Of a DNA stretch of 63,689 nt, positions 35,561-45,071 are shown one piece after another. Under the pieces are notes generated by a model that was not told the origin of the DNA, did not search any database, and worked only from the letters and a program-made list of their open reading frames with translations. Each line of letters opens with the position of its first letter. Within the stretch, counting starts at the first letter, position 1. Source of the DNA: Candidatus Anaerobiospirillum pullistercoris. Lineage in GTDB: Bacteria > Pseudomonadota > Gammaproteobacteria > Enterobacterales > Succinivibrionaceae. The stretch is taken from positions 1-63,689 of the forward strand of contig DXEV01000137.1 in the NCBI GenBank assembly GCA_019114785.1. Direction: 5' to 3'. Made by a program: the position numbers and the translations under genes.

Positions 35561-36748
35561 ATGGCATCGGTTTTTGATGAGCATGTCGAGCGTCGCGGAA
35601 CGCGCTGCGCTAAATGGGACTCTTTTGATCGGATCTATCAGATCCCTGATCTGATCCATGTGGGCTGCGCTGATATGGACTTTAGAGCGCCCGCCCCATT
35701 GCTCAAGCGTCTGCATGAGCTCTGTGATCATGGTGTTTTCGGCTATAGCGACATCTTTGATGATTTTTATGAGGCTATTCAGCGCTTCTATAAGGATCAT
35801 CATCACTGTGAGATCCCTCAAGAGCAGATTGTATTTTGCCCACGAATCAATATTGCCTGTGGTCTGTGTGCTGAGGCCTTTACCCGTCCATACGATGAGG
35901 TCTTAATCCATACCCCTTCATATCCACCTCTGCGTCAGGCTATTGAGGAGAATGGACGGCATTTAGTGCAGGTGCCACTGCAATATGAAAATGGCGTCTA
36001 CAGCTTAACTAAAGAGGCCTTGGAGCAAGCAGTAAGCCCAAGAACTCGTATGCTGATTTTGGTTAATCCACACAATCCTACTACTCGTGTCTTCACTAAA
36101 GAAGAACTCACGGTGGTGGCTGACTTCTGTGTGGAGCACGATCTCATTCTCTTTGCTGATGAGATCCACGGGGATCTATTACCAGTAGGTGCCAATTTCG
36201 TCTCTGTCTTAGAGCTGGATGCCAAGTACCAAGACCATATCATTATGGCTTCATCTCCAGCTAAGACCTTCAACATGCCTGGTTTAGTTGGCTCCTTCAT
36301 GGTGATCTCTAATCCAAAGCTCAGAGCACGTGTACGTGATGAGATCTCGCGTATTGGTGAGCATAACCCTAACGCTTTCTTTAATGCTGCCTTGGTCAGT
36401 GCTTACACCGAATGCGATGAGTACTTAGCAGAGTTGCGCGCCTATCTCGATCAGAATGAGCAGTACATTCGTCAGGGCTTTGCCCAGCTGTTCCCACAAT
36501 GCCACGTGTGTAAGCGTGAAGGCAGCTATTTGCTCTGGATCGATATGCAAGCATGCTTCACCACTGCTGAGGAAATGCGTCATTTCTTCTTTGATGAAGC
36601 CCATGTGGCGGTGTACTTAGGTGAGCAATTTGGGGCTGGTTGTGAGCGTTTTGTGCGCTTGAATCTCGCAGCTCCGCGCGCCACGTTGGAAGAGGTGATG
36701 AAGCGCCTGACCAATGTGAAAGCAGGCCGCCCATATAACGCCGAATAG
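35561..36748 (+). CDS. patB: PatB/MalY-family PLP-dependent C-S lyase (cystathionine beta-lyase type)
   Basis: Fold-type I PLP enzymes of this family split C-S bonds of cystathionine or cysteine conjugates, giving a thiol, pyruvate and ammonia through 2-aminoacrylate. The 395-residue product starts MASVFDEHVERRGTRCAKWDSF. It has IHVGCADMDF, LVNPHNPTTRVF, the PLP-contacting FADEIHGDL, and the lysine in MASSPAKTFNMPGL. I chose the ATG with AAGGAG 8 bases upstream; the open frame runs 54 residues further through an Ala/Val-rich repeat tract that looks non-coding. It ends the regulator-RidA-carrier-lyase group. The substrate cannot be read from sequence. Confidence 0.9.
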   Translation: MASVFDEHVERRGTRCAKWDSFDRIYQIPDLIHVGCADMDFRAPAPLLKRLHELCDHGVFGYSDIFDDFYEAIQRFYKDHHHCEIPQEQIVFCPRINIACGLCAEAFTRPYDEVLIHTPSYPPLRQAIEENGRHLVQVPLQYENGVYSLTKEALEQAVSPRTRMLILVNPHNPTTRVFTKEELTVVADFCVEHDLILFADEIHGDLLPVGANFVSVLELDAKYQDHIIMASSPAKTFNMPGLVGSFMVISNPKLRARVRDEISRIGEHNPNAFFNAALVSAYTECDEYLAELRAYLDQNEQYIRQGFAQLFPQCHVCKREGSYLLWIDMQACFTTAEEMRHFFFDEAHVAVYLGEQFGAGCERFVRLNLAAPRATLEEVMKRLTNVKAGRPYNAE

Positions 36749-36816
36749 CTAGCGCTCGGCTAGCTTTTACGGCTGCGGTCTTAAATCTAATCCAAAAAAT
36801 TAACCAAAAAAGATCT

Positions 36817-36856
36817 AACGCGCTCCTTACCCACGAAAGAGGCGCGTTTTCTTGTT
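36817..36856 (+). terminator. Terminator after the C-S lyase gene
   Basis: ACGCGC/GCGCGT with CTC/GAG around a loop, followed by TTTTCTTGTTTT, about 70 bases after the stop codon. Confidence 0.75.
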
Positions 36857-37103
36857 TTGTGGGCTTACAACATTTTACCCACAATTTGGTCGCCGCGAAC
36901 AAGCCTCTCTGCGAGCGGTTAGTGCTATCGGCCTAATGGCCATTGCTATGGCAATGGCCATAACGACAACAGCTCTGTCTCCTCGGAAAGGAAACAGGGC
37001 CGTAGCTTATCGCCTGTTGGCTAAGAGCCTATGGGCTGAGGGCTTATAGGACGAGAGCCTGTAAGCCCCAGTGCGAGCTTAAGGGAAGCAGGGGCGGGCG
37101 CTC
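36857..37103. other. Palindrome-rich gap between convergent genes
   Basis: ATGGCCATTGC (36936-36946) and GCAATGGCCAT (36951-36961) form an 11-bp perfect stem with loop TATG. Several short GGCT/AGCC units follow near 37018-37060. No T-run, no gene. Confidence 0.45.
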
Positions 37104-38327
37104 CTACTTCTGGTTATCGTAAGCACCGCTGAGGTCGATTTCCTCGACCTCACCCTCACCATCGTCGCTTAGGGCTCCATTGATGATCTGCTGGTAATAA
37201 TCAATGGTAGAGGCATCAGGGTTGTCTAGAGCTTGGGTGAACATGAACTTGATTTGCTCTAAGACGGTGGAGCGCACAATGAAAACCAGCTTGGACTCAT
37301 GAGGCTCCTCTGGCCATTCATCCATTTGCGAAATTGGGTAGAGCTGACCTTGGACACCATGGATGATCACAGGCTTGTCTTGGCCTTCGATATCGAGGAT
37401 GCCCTTAATACGCAGCACCGAGTCACCGTATTGCTGGTTAACGGCGTTGATAGCAGCTAGCAGCACCAGAGAGTTGATTGGCTCGTGACGCACAATGGCA
37501 AAGCTATCGATGTTGGTGTGAGCAATGATGCGTGGCTTAGCTACAGCGGCATTGAAGTCCACGTTGGCAGGACGGAATGGAGAGGCGACAGCGGCTGCAC
37601 CAGTGTCTGCTGTCTTGGTGGTAACAGCCTCAGATGGCACACTGAAGTTGAGCCAAGAGTCGAGCTTCTTGGTGTTGTTACGATCGGAGACCTTGTATGG
37701 GCCGATCTCTTCGATCACCTTAGGGGTGATATTGCCCTTAACGATAGGGTAGATCTTGGCGCTGGAATTGATCTTATGGGCGATCTCGCCAATGGCAGCG
37801 ATCTCTTCAGCGTCAATTAAGTCAGTCTTGGAAATTAAGATCAGGTCAGCTAAAGCGATCTGTTTAACGGCTTCGTATTGCTTTTGCAGCTGCTCACGGA
37901 TGAATTGGCCGTCGAGGACGGTGATGGTGCCGTCATACACAAAGTTTTCTAAGCAGAAGTCATCATTGTTTAAGGTACCGATCACGCCAGCAGGATCAGC
38001 AAGGCCTGTGGTCTCGATCAGGACACGCTTAAAGGCAGGGATGGTGCCTTCTTGAGCCTTAATGAGGTTGGTGGCCAGAGATTGGATCAGCTCACCTTGG
38101 AGAGTGCAGCAGATACAACCAGAGCCTAAGAGCACCACGGTATCGTCTACAGCTTGCACTAATTCATGGTCTAAGCCGACGTCACCAAATTCGTTGATTA
38201 ACACCAAGGTGTCCTTGAACTCATCAGTGTTAACCCATTTGTTTAATAAGGTGGTTTTACCGCTTCCTAAGAAGCCGGTGATGATGTTAACAGGGATCTT
38301 GTTATCAACTTCAACTTGCTCAGACAT
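37104..38327 (-). CDS. CobW/YjiA-family G3E GTPase, putative metal chaperone
   Basis: G3E P-loop GTPases of the COG0523 group act as metal chaperones or allocators (zinc, cobalt). The 407-residue product has Walker A GFLGSGKTTLL at about residues 16-26, the metal-binding GCICC near 68, ETTGLADPAG and ISKTD as guanine-specificity motif. A C-terminal CobW_C domain ends in YPISQMDEWPEE. There is no His-rich tail. Start has AGGAAG 4 bases before ATG; five in-frame residues upstream were rejected. No clear Zur box was seen upstream, so zinc control is unproven. It appears to be alone in its transcript. Confidence 0.9.
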   Translation of the reverse strand: MSEQVEVDNKIPVNIITGFLGSGKTTLLNKWVNTDEFKDTLVLINEFGDVGLDHELVQAVDDTVVLLGSGCICCTLQGELIQSLATNLIKAQEGTIPAFKRVLIETTGLADPAGVIGTLNNDDFCLENFVYDGTITVLDGQFIREQLQKQYEAVKQIALADLILISKTDLIDAEEIAAIGEIAHKINSSAKIYPIVKGNITPKVIEEIGPYKVSDRNNTKKLDSWLNFSVPSEAVTTKTADTGAAAVASPFRPANVDFNAAVAKPRIIAHTNIDSFAIVRHEPINSLVLLAAINAVNQQYGDSVLRIKGILDIEGQDKPVIIHGVQGQLYPISQMDEWPEEPHESKLVFIVRSTVLEQIKFMFTQALDNPDASTIDYYQQIINGALSDDGEGEVEEIDLSGAYDNQK

Positions 38328-38684
38328 GATACTTCCTAGCAAAAAGACAAAAAATGGAGCAGAGCCTTAGCTCAAGTGCAGAGAAATGACCGTGCGCTAT
38401 AAGCGTTGCTTGGCAGTTAGGCAATGCTACCCAAACGCACATTGTACTCTGATCCGGCCTAAAAAAGCCGATTGAGGTGCGATCTGAGAAGAAAAGGCAG
38501 GGGAAATTGAGATGTGGACGTGTAAGAGTAGCAGGTGTTCGCGGGGGCTGGTGAGGGGCTGCTGACAGCCGAGCGGCGCAAAGCACCGCTCAGCGAAAAT
38601 ACCGGAGGTCTCCGGTTATGGGCGCGGTCGCTGGACTAAGCCCATGGAAGGTAGCCTAAGAGCAGGAGCCTGTGGGGTTGGTTA
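38328..38684. other. Gap between hydrolase and GTPase genes
   Basis: It holds the terminator at 38594-38616 and the presumed GTPase promoter, not resolved. No gene supported. Confidence 0.4.
38594..38616 (-). terminator. Terminator after the hydrolase gene
   Basis: On the minus strand ACCGGA-GACC-TCCGGT is followed by ATTTTC. It lies about 70 bases beyond the hydrolase stop codon. Confidence 0.65.
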
Positions 38685-39764
38685 CTACTTCTTGTCGGAC
38701 TCAACTGGCGTCTCTGCCTTGGCGTCGGAGCTGTTCCCCTCTGGATCCAGAGTGCTGAGATCCGTGGTGCCATTGAACAGGAAGTTTAAAGCCTTGCTTA
38801 AGGCCGGATTACGATAGTTGTCGGTCTCATTGAGGATGTCGTGATAAGCATGAGGGATCAGCTCATAGCGTGGAGGGATCGGATCTTCCTGATGCTTTTG
38901 ACAAAATTCCTTTGTGGCCTTGGTGGAGACCACCATGTCAGCACCTGCACCTAAGAACAAGCTTGGGAAGTTAAAGCTGCACTTGATCTTTTGCAGACGC
39001 AGCTGGGCCTGCATACAGCACTTCACAAATTTGTAGGTAGGGCCTGCTAAAGCCAGCTGTGGATGGGTGGCATAGTAGTCATGGTAGAGGTTGTAGCGCA
39101 GTGGACTGTGCGAGTGGAAGTTCTCCTCAAATGGGATGCGCACGTATTCCTTACCATGTGGCGTATAGGCCAGCGCAAAAGCGCGAATATTACACAGGAT
39201 CTTTAAGGCCGGATACAGCAGCTTGCTTGGGAATGGATAGGTGATCCCTAAGAAAGGTGCAATCAAAGCGACGGACTGTGGCTTAAATGGGTAGGAGGTA
39301 TTGAAGCAGAACTCCAAAGAGATGAGGCCTCCTAAGGAGAAGCCCATCAGCTTAAAGTTTGGCCCCACATCCATGTAGTTAAGCATGTTCTCCAGATCTT
39401 GCCGATAGTGGAGGAAGCGCTCAACGTGGCACTTGTTGCTGTCATACAGCACCATGGAGGATTGTCCTTGGCCACGAACAAAGCACACGAGCACTCTAAG
39501 GCCACTATCTTTGAGGTGGTAGAGCAATTCGGCATATTTGTGCTCAGTTTCAGCGCGTCCAGGCACAATGACAAGGGTATTAGAGCTATCGGCTAGATTG
39601 ACGCCAACACTGTCTTTAGGAGCTGGCAGCTCCAGCACGCTTAAGAAGAGGTTGTCGCTGACATGAATACGATGGTGCTTTAAGTCGTGCTCAAAAAACT
39701 CGTCAATCTGTGGGTAAAGGTTTGCTAAGGAAGTTTCCGTACCAAGATTAGTGAAGTTATACAT
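38685..39764 (-). CDS. Alpha/beta hydrolase, lysophospholipase L2 (PldB)-like
   Basis: The 359-residue product looks like a serine hydrolase of the S33/PldB group. The nucleophile elbow GFSLGG is at about residue 143. A likely catalytic Asp is in LGAGADMVV and His in LIPHAYHDILNE. An oxyanion-side motif FVRGQGQS precedes the elbow. No signal peptide is seen, so it should be cytoplasmic or membrane-associated. The start MYNFTNLG has GGGAG 5 bases before ATG; 25 further in-frame residues were rejected. The substrate is unknown; PldB-like lysophospholipase is the best guess. The last ~20 residues are polar and low in complexity. Confidence 0.8.
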   Translation of the reverse strand: MYNFTNLGTETSLANLYPQIDEFFEHDLKHHRIHVSDNLFLSVLELPAPKDSVGVNLADSSNTLVIVPGRAETEHKYAELLYHLKDSGLRVLVCFVRGQGQSSMVLYDSNKCHVERFLHYRQDLENMLNYMDVGPNFKLMGFSLGGLISLEFCFNTSYPFKPQSVALIAPFLGITYPFPSKLLYPALKILCNIRAFALAYTPHGKEYVRIPFEENFHSHSPLRYNLYHDYYATHPQLALAGPTYKFVKCCMQAQLRLQKIKCSFNFPSLFLGAGADMVVSTKATKEFCQKHQEDPIPPRYELIPHAYHDILNETDNYRNPALSKALNFLFNGTTDLSTLDPEGNSSDAKAETPVESDKK

Positions 39765-40204
39765 ATAGGCTCCCTCTCTTTGTTTGAGGGCCAAGGTGCG
39801 GTCGGCTCCCGTCCTTTTCGCTATAGAGAGATAGCGCAAGTTGCAGGCAGCTCTAATTGGCCAAAATACATTATTTTCTATTACTTTAAGACAAAAAGCT
39901 TAGTCTTGCACACCGTTTTTTGCTTTTTCTAATTAGATTAACGGATATGACTGACTAAAACCAAAGGGGCGCAACAAAAAAGATGTGAGGACAAAGGGGC
40001 CACTGGGGCAAAAGGGGCGTCTGCGCAGACGAAAAGTTGGTAGGAGCCATGAGCGCAGCTGCACTGGTGCGGCCAGCGCAGCTATGTATGGTTGTTAGAA
40101 GCGGATGCAGGGTGGCTTGGGGCGGACAATGGCCACATGAGGCCGAAATGGCCTATGTGGCATAAGTGGCCACAGGGTGGCCATTGGGAGGCCACAGAGT
40201 GGCC
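39765..40204. other. Gap between spoT and hydrolase genes
   Basis: The half next to the hydrolase is AT-rich (39860-39960), a likely promoter. The half next to the spoT stop is packed with GGCC-centred units (GGCCACATG, CATGTGGCC-like, TGGCCACAGGGTGGCCA) at 40125-40205. No T-run terminator and no gene. Confidence 0.45.
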
Positions 40205-42799
40205 TTAACGGCGACGTACCACCTTGAGGACGTTTGGCACGTCCTTTAAGCGGCGGATCACGCCTTCGAGGTGGAGGCGATCGCGCACTGTCACCGTGAG
40301 ATTGAAGAGATAGGTGCCATCGTCTTTGATCTCAGAGTTAATGGCATCAATCTGCGAGCCCGCAATATCAACTCCGTTGGAGAGCTCGCTTAAGATGCCT
40401 TGGCGATTTTCCAACTCAATGCGCAGGCCGGTCTGGAAGTCCAGATTGGCGGTGACGGCATTATCCCACTCGACCTTGATGAACTTCTCTGGATCCTTAT
40501 CCGCATCACGCACATTGGAGCAGTTGATGTTGTGGATCACCAAGCCCTTGGTGGTGATATGGCCGATGATCTCATCACCTGGCACAGGGAGGCAGCACTG
40601 CGCAAAGGAATAAGGCAGACCGCCGGTACCAATAATTGGCTTGCCCTCGTCAGCTTCGGACAGGTCGCTCTTGAGCTTCTTAGCCACCACCACAGCTAAG
40701 ATATTGCCTAAAGCTACATCGATCAGCAGGCTGTTAAAGTCTGGCTCTTTGAGATCGCGTAAGACGCTGTCCATGAGCTCAGCTGGCACATCCTCAAGGC
40801 GCATGTCCTTAAGCACGTTTTGCAGCAGACGACGTCCGATCAGCACGCACTCTTGGCTCTTGAGGCTCTTTAAGTATTGACGGATCTTAGATCTGGCACG
40901 TGGTGTGACCACCGTAGACAGCCACAGAGCATTAGGCTGAGCATTTGGCGAGGTAATGATCTCTACAGCCTGACCCGATTGCAGCGGACGGCTTAGTGGA
41001 TACATGCGGTGATTTACACGAGCACCGATACAGTGCTGACCGATATCGGTGTGTAAGGCGTAAGCAAAGTCCACAGCCGTTGCACCCACCGGCAGATCAA
41101 AGATCTTGCCGTCAGGGGTAAAGACAAAGATCGCATCTGGGAAGAGGTCGGTTTTGACGCCTTCGATGAACTCCATAGAGCTGGAGGCGCTCTGCTGCAG
41201 ATCGATGATATTCTTAATCCACTGCTGAGCGTTCTTCTGGGCGGTAGTGGAGGTTGGCTCGGAGCCATTCTCCTTATAAGACCAGTGGGCAGCTACACCA
41301 CGGGCGGCCATTTGATCCATAAACTCAGTACGGATCTGGATCTCAATTGGTACACCATGAGGGCCTACCAGTGAGGTGTGCAGCGATTGATAGCCATTGA
41401 TCTTAGGAATGGCAATGTAGTCTTTAAAGCCACTAGGACGTGGCTTATACAGATTGTGCATCTGACCTAAGACACGGTAGCAGGTATCCACGTCATCAAG
41501 GATGATACGGAAAGCGTAGACATCCATGATCTCGCGGAATTGCAGCTCCTTTTTCACCATCTTCTTGTAGATGGAGTAAATGCGCTTCTCACGGCCAAGC
41601 ACACGGGCCTTAATGTTGACTTCCTTTAAGCGGCGGGTGATCGATTCTAAGATGTTGTTGATCACCTCTTTGCGATTGTTGCGGGCACGGGTAACAGCGG
41701 CTTTGAGCACGCGATAGCGCATTGGGTAGAGCGCAGCAATACCCAGTTCTTCAAGCTCAACCTTGATATCAGAAATACCCAGACGATTGGCGATAGGGGC
41801 AAAGATCTCTAAGGTTTCGCGGGCAATGCGCTTGCGCTTATCAGGACGTAAAGAGCCTAAGGTGCGCATGTTGTGAGTGCGATCGGCGAGCTTAATTAAG
41901 ATCACACGGATATCGCGAGTCATGGCCAAAATCATCTTGCGGAAGTTTTCGACCTGAGCCTCACGATAGTCATGGAAACGGAGCTTATCGAGCTTAGTGA
42001 CACCATTGACCAGAGATTGCACGGTTTCACCAAACTCTTGTTTAATGTCCTCAGGGGTAACACCAGTATCTTCGACGGTATCATGCAGCAGAGCTGCAAT
42101 GACGGATTCTTTGTCGAGGTGCATTTGCGCAATGATGGTGGCCACAGCAATAGGGTGGATGATGTAAGGCTCACCTGAGGCGCGCTTTTGCGGAGCATGA
42201 GCTTGATCGGATAAGACAAAGGCTCGATCAATATCGACCATGCTTTCAGCTGGCAGATAGGATGAGGCCAGATCGTGTAAAGGCGCATAGTAGTGGAAGT
42301 TTGGTGAAGCTAGGGCTTCTTTACTTGGTTCCACTGGTGGATGCACTTCTTCTACTGGCTTAGAGAGGGTGTCAGAAGAAAATTCAGAGCTGGTAGAAAA
42401 GGCACTCGTGTCACGGGCATTGAGGTTAGTGCTGTCAAAGACGTCGGTATTGGTGACTACATCGATCGTGCCTTGATTAGCAGCAGAGGCCACTGCATTT
42501 TGCTCTTCAGCGTCAATGACGGCTGCTGTAGCGGTAACTGTTTCAGCAGACTTAAGACGAGAGCGTGGTGCTAGATCACGAGGCACTGGCGAAACGAGAC
42601 TCACAGAGGAAGTATTACCTGCAATTACATCCACACGGCCGCCACCTAAGGAGCCATAAGATGAGCCGGTAAGACCATCAGTACGTGCGCTGAAAGAGTG
42701 ACTGGCCACCACGTCATTGATGTTAAGACTGGAGCGCTCTGGCGATGTTGCCTGAGGCGCAGCTGTAGCAGCAGCTGGATTTTCTTTAGTAATAGACAC
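40205..42799 (-). CDS. spoT: Bifunctional (p)ppGpp synthetase/hydrolase SpoT with N-terminal extension
   Basis: SpoT makes and degrades the alarmone (p)ppGpp in response to nutrient stress. The hydrolase HD motif LLHDTVEDT and DRTHNMRTL are intact, as is the synthetase region (VYAFRIIL, CYRVLGQMHNLYKPRP, NGYQSLHT). TGS (IFVFTPDGKIFDLPVGATAVDFAY) and ACT domains follow. Homology begins near residue 170 (HDLASSYLP), so about 165 residues at the front are extra. They are rich in Ser, Ala, Thr and Asn. Total is 864 residues against 702 in E. coli. The GTG start has AAGGAG 9 bases upstream, supporting translation of the extension. It follows rpoZ but a terminator lies between. Confidence 0.95.
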   Translation of the reverse strand: MSITKENPAAATAAPQATSPERSSLNINDVVASHSFSARTDGLTGSSYGSLGGGRVDVIAGNTSSVSLVSPVPRDLAPRSRLKSAETVTATAAVIDAEEQNAVASAANQGTIDVVTNTDVFDSTNLNARDTSAFSTSSEFSSDTLSKPVEEVHPPVEPSKEALASPNFHYYAPLHDLASSYLPAESMVDIDRAFVLSDQAHAPQKRASGEPYIIHPIAVATIIAQMHLDKESVIAALLHDTVEDTGVTPEDIKQEFGETVQSLVNGVTKLDKLRFHDYREAQVENFRKMILAMTRDIRVILIKLADRTHNMRTLGSLRPDKRKRIARETLEIFAPIANRLGISDIKVELEELGIAALYPMRYRVLKAAVTRARNNRKEVINNILESITRRLKEVNIKARVLGREKRIYSIYKKMVKKELQFREIMDVYAFRIILDDVDTCYRVLGQMHNLYKPRPSGFKDYIAIPKINGYQSLHTSLVGPHGVPIEIQIRTEFMDQMAARGVAAHWSYKENGSEPTSTTAQKNAQQWIKNIIDLQQSASSSMEFIEGVKTDLFPDAIFVFTPDGKIFDLPVGATAVDFAYALHTDIGQHCIGARVNHRMYPLSRPLQSGQAVEIITSPNAQPNALWLSTVVTPRARSKIRQYLKSLKSQECVLIGRRLLQNVLKDMRLEDVPAELMDSVLRDLKEPDFNSLLIDVALGNILAVVVAKKLKSDLSEADEGKPIIGTGGLPYSFAQCCLPVPGDEIIGHITTKGLVIHNINCSNVRDADKDPEKFIKVEWDNAVTANLDFQTGLRIELENRQGILSELSNGVDIAGSQIDAINSEIKDDGTYLFNLTVTVRDRLHLEGVIRRLKDVPNVLKVVRRR

Positions 42800-43200
42800 A
42801 GAGTTGCGCTCCTTGCATCCCGCTTAGTCGTGACTGTGTTGTCTGCGTGCCGTAGTTGGTTGAGGATTGAGACGCAGGCAATTAGAGCTCAAGCATCAGG
42901 GAAAAGCTTGAGATCAGTGGGACAAAAGCAAAAACACAGATCCATACACCAAGGCTCTGGTTGGATCGAAACGATATGGGCCTCATATGCCATTAAGCCC
43001 CAGAAAAGCGCATGTGGGGTTACAGGCTGGTCGCTAACTATACCGGATGTAGCTCAAGAGGCAAAAGCCCTCATAGCAGTTTACTACAAAAAAGCTTTTT
43101 GTGATGTTAAGAGCGCAAGGAAAGCAAAGGAGGGGCAATTTAGGGCGTGAGAGGTGAGAGAAAGACAGTGGAGATTTATTGGCCGAAAGGCCTGCAAGAT
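42800..43200. other. Gap upstream of spoT
   Basis: About 400 bases with no gene. It should contain an independent spoT promoter because rpoZ ends in a terminator; hexamers were not resolved. Confidence 0.35.
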
Positions 43201-43227
43201 AAGAAAAGGCCGCATCTAAGATGCGGC
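43201..43227 (-). terminator. Intrinsic terminator after rpoZ
   Basis: On the minus strand GCCGCATC-TTA-GATGCGGC is followed by CTTTTCTT. It separates rpoZ from spoT. Confidence 0.85.
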
Positions 43228-43262
43228 TTAAATGGATATGTTTGCGCTGGCGCGGCTTACTC

Positions 43263-43553
43263 TTAGAGGGCAAACATTTCTGCACCATCAATTGGGGCAA
43301 ACTCATTGTCTGCTGGTAAGGCGCTGCTGTCGCGCATTAAGTCCTTACGATCTTGCTTATCGAGGAAGTCCTCAGAAATAAGACCTGCCTCAATCTCACG
43401 TAAGGCGATGACTGTTGGCTTATCCTTTTCCTCATCGACTAAAGGCTTGCTGCCGTTCATGGAGATCTGACGGGCACGACGAGCTGCGATGAGCACTAAG
43501 TCAAAGCGATTGCCAACTTTAGCCACAGCATCTTCAACTGTAACTCTAGCCAT
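43263..43553 (-). CDS. rpoZ: RNA polymerase omega subunit
   Basis: Omega helps assemble RNA polymerase by wrapping the beta' C-terminus and contributes to ppGpp binding. The 96-residue product starts [29 protein letters not shown], a family hallmark, and has [13 protein letters not shown]. Start has GAGGT 8 bases before ATG. It lies between gmk and spoT as in enterobacteria, but with 519 bases before it and a terminator after it, so the classical operon looks split. Confidence 0.96.
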   Translation of the reverse strand: MARVTVEDAVAKVGNRFDLVLIAARRARQISMNGSKPLVDEEKDKPTVIALREIEAGLISEDFLDKQDRKDLMRDSSALPADNEFAPIDGAEMFAL

Positions 43554-44072
43554 TCACAATACCTCGGTTAAGAAAAAGAGCTGTGGGGCAAGGTTGCACC
43601 CAAAAAGCTCTAGAGCTGGCCACAGCCACCTCAAAACAAAACAAAAATCTGGGTTTGGCCACTTGCTCACATTAGCCACAATTACAGGTGAGCAGGGAGG
43701 GCCAGTGCTCTTGTCAGGACTGACTTTGCTCTGGCGGCTATAGATCTACTATTGCTATAGAGCCAAGAAAGGGGAAGCAAAGATTGAAGCAAAGGCGGGG
43801 CAAAAAGCGCGTAAAAAAGTCCGTAAGAGCAAAAGAAAGAGCCCCTATTTACTCAGCTAGCGCATTTATTGGCGCTCGCAGAGCTTAGGGCTAAAAGCAC
43901 GATTATTCTGAGGGTGCAGAACTCAATTCCCAGCAGTATGCACAGGAAGATATTAGCACCGGAACTCTCTATTTTAGCAAAAATTCGGCCTATCTGAGCG
44001 GTAGCAAAAATGAATTGTTGCCGCATGTAGCCCTGCTCTTTTTGGGGAGAGCCCTGCCTTTTGCCGTAATGC
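43554..44072. other. gmk-rpoZ spacer
   Basis: No gene supported. Two copies of AGCAAAAAT lie near 43976 and 44006. The rpoZ promoter is probably here. Confidence 0.35.
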
Positions 44073-44918
44073 CTAAGCCTGAGGGTTCTCGGTAGCAGTC
44101 TCTGTGCTGCTAGCCTCAGCTGCTTCGGTGGCCTCAGGAGCTGTACTGGCGTCGGCAGCGCTGGTATCAGCTTGGGCTGCGCTGGCGGTAGAAGCCGCAG
44201 CAGCGTCCTTGGCTGCTGCATCTTGCTTAGCTGCGGCTAAAGCAGCCGATAGGGCGCTTGCGCATGGTAACCATGCCTCTTCGTATTCCTTGGCTTGACG
44301 CTTCATATCAGCAAATAACTGCTGCTGGTTTTCTTGAATGCGATCAAGCTTACAACGAGTGCTGAGGATAATGCTGCGCAGCTGGAGTAGGCTCTCATCG
44401 AAGTTGTCGTTAATGATGACGTAATCGTACTCATCGTAGTGTGAGATCTCTGACATGGCAGCTGCCATGCGCTTGCTGATCACCTCAGGAGAGTCTTGGC
44501 CACGGGAAATTAAGCGGCGTTGCAGCTCACTGAGTGAAGGTGGCAGGATGAAGATCTTGATAGCATCAGGCATCTTAGCTTTGATATTACGGGCACCTTG
44601 CCAGTCGATATCAAAGAACACGTCTTTACCTTGGCTCAGCCACTCATTGATGATCTCTTTAGAGGTGCCATAGTAGTTACCAAAGACATTGGCATACTCT
44701 AAAAAGGCATCACGGGCGATCAGCTCTTCAAACTCAGGGATAGAGACAAAGTGGTAACTCTCGTGGTTGACCTCATTTGGACGTGGCTCACGGGTAGTAT
44801 GAGAGATCGAGAGGCGCAAGGAGTCATCTAAATTGAACTTACGCAGCAGAGCGTTGATGAGCGAAGACTTGCCAGCACCACTTGGTGCAGAGACGATATA
44901 GAGAGTTCCTTGAGGCAT
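44073..44918 (-). CDS. gmk: Guanylate kinase with Ala/Ser/Thr-rich C-terminal tail
   Basis: Gmk phosphorylates GMP to GDP with ATP in the cytoplasm. The product starts [20 protein letters not shown] with the P-loop at residues 10-18. It has [12 protein letters not shown] for GMP binding and the lid segment [13 protein letters not shown]. The enzyme core ends near residue 205. About 75 more residues follow, almost only Ala, Ser, Thr, Asp, Glu and Gln, so length is 281 against 207 in E. coli. The start is preceded by AAGGAT; five further in-frame residues were rejected. It begins the gmk-rpoZ-spoT series. Confidence 0.95.
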   Translation of the reverse strand: MPQGTLYIVSAPSGAGKSSLINALLRKFNLDDSLRLSISHTTREPRPNEVNHESYHFVSIPEFEELIARDAFLEYANVFGNYYGTSKEIINEWLSQGKDVFFDIDWQGARNIKAKMPDAIKIFILPPSLSELQRRLISRGQDSPEVISKRMAAAMSEISHYDEYDYVIINDNFDESLLQLRSIILSTRCKLDRIQENQQQLFADMKRQAKEYEEAWLPCASALSAALAAAKQDAAAKDAAAASTASAAQADTSAADASTAPEATEAAEASSTETATENPQA

Positions 44919-45071
44919 GGGAGATCCTTGCAAAGAAAACTAATAAAGAGCCGAGCTAAGTTATTAAGAAGCCGTGAGGCGTGCACGCCTGCGCTGTTGC
45001 TTTTGCAGTCGCTGCGGCAAAAGCAGCCGCAGCAGCTGCTTTTGTAGTAGCAGCTGCCTTTACAGCAGCTG

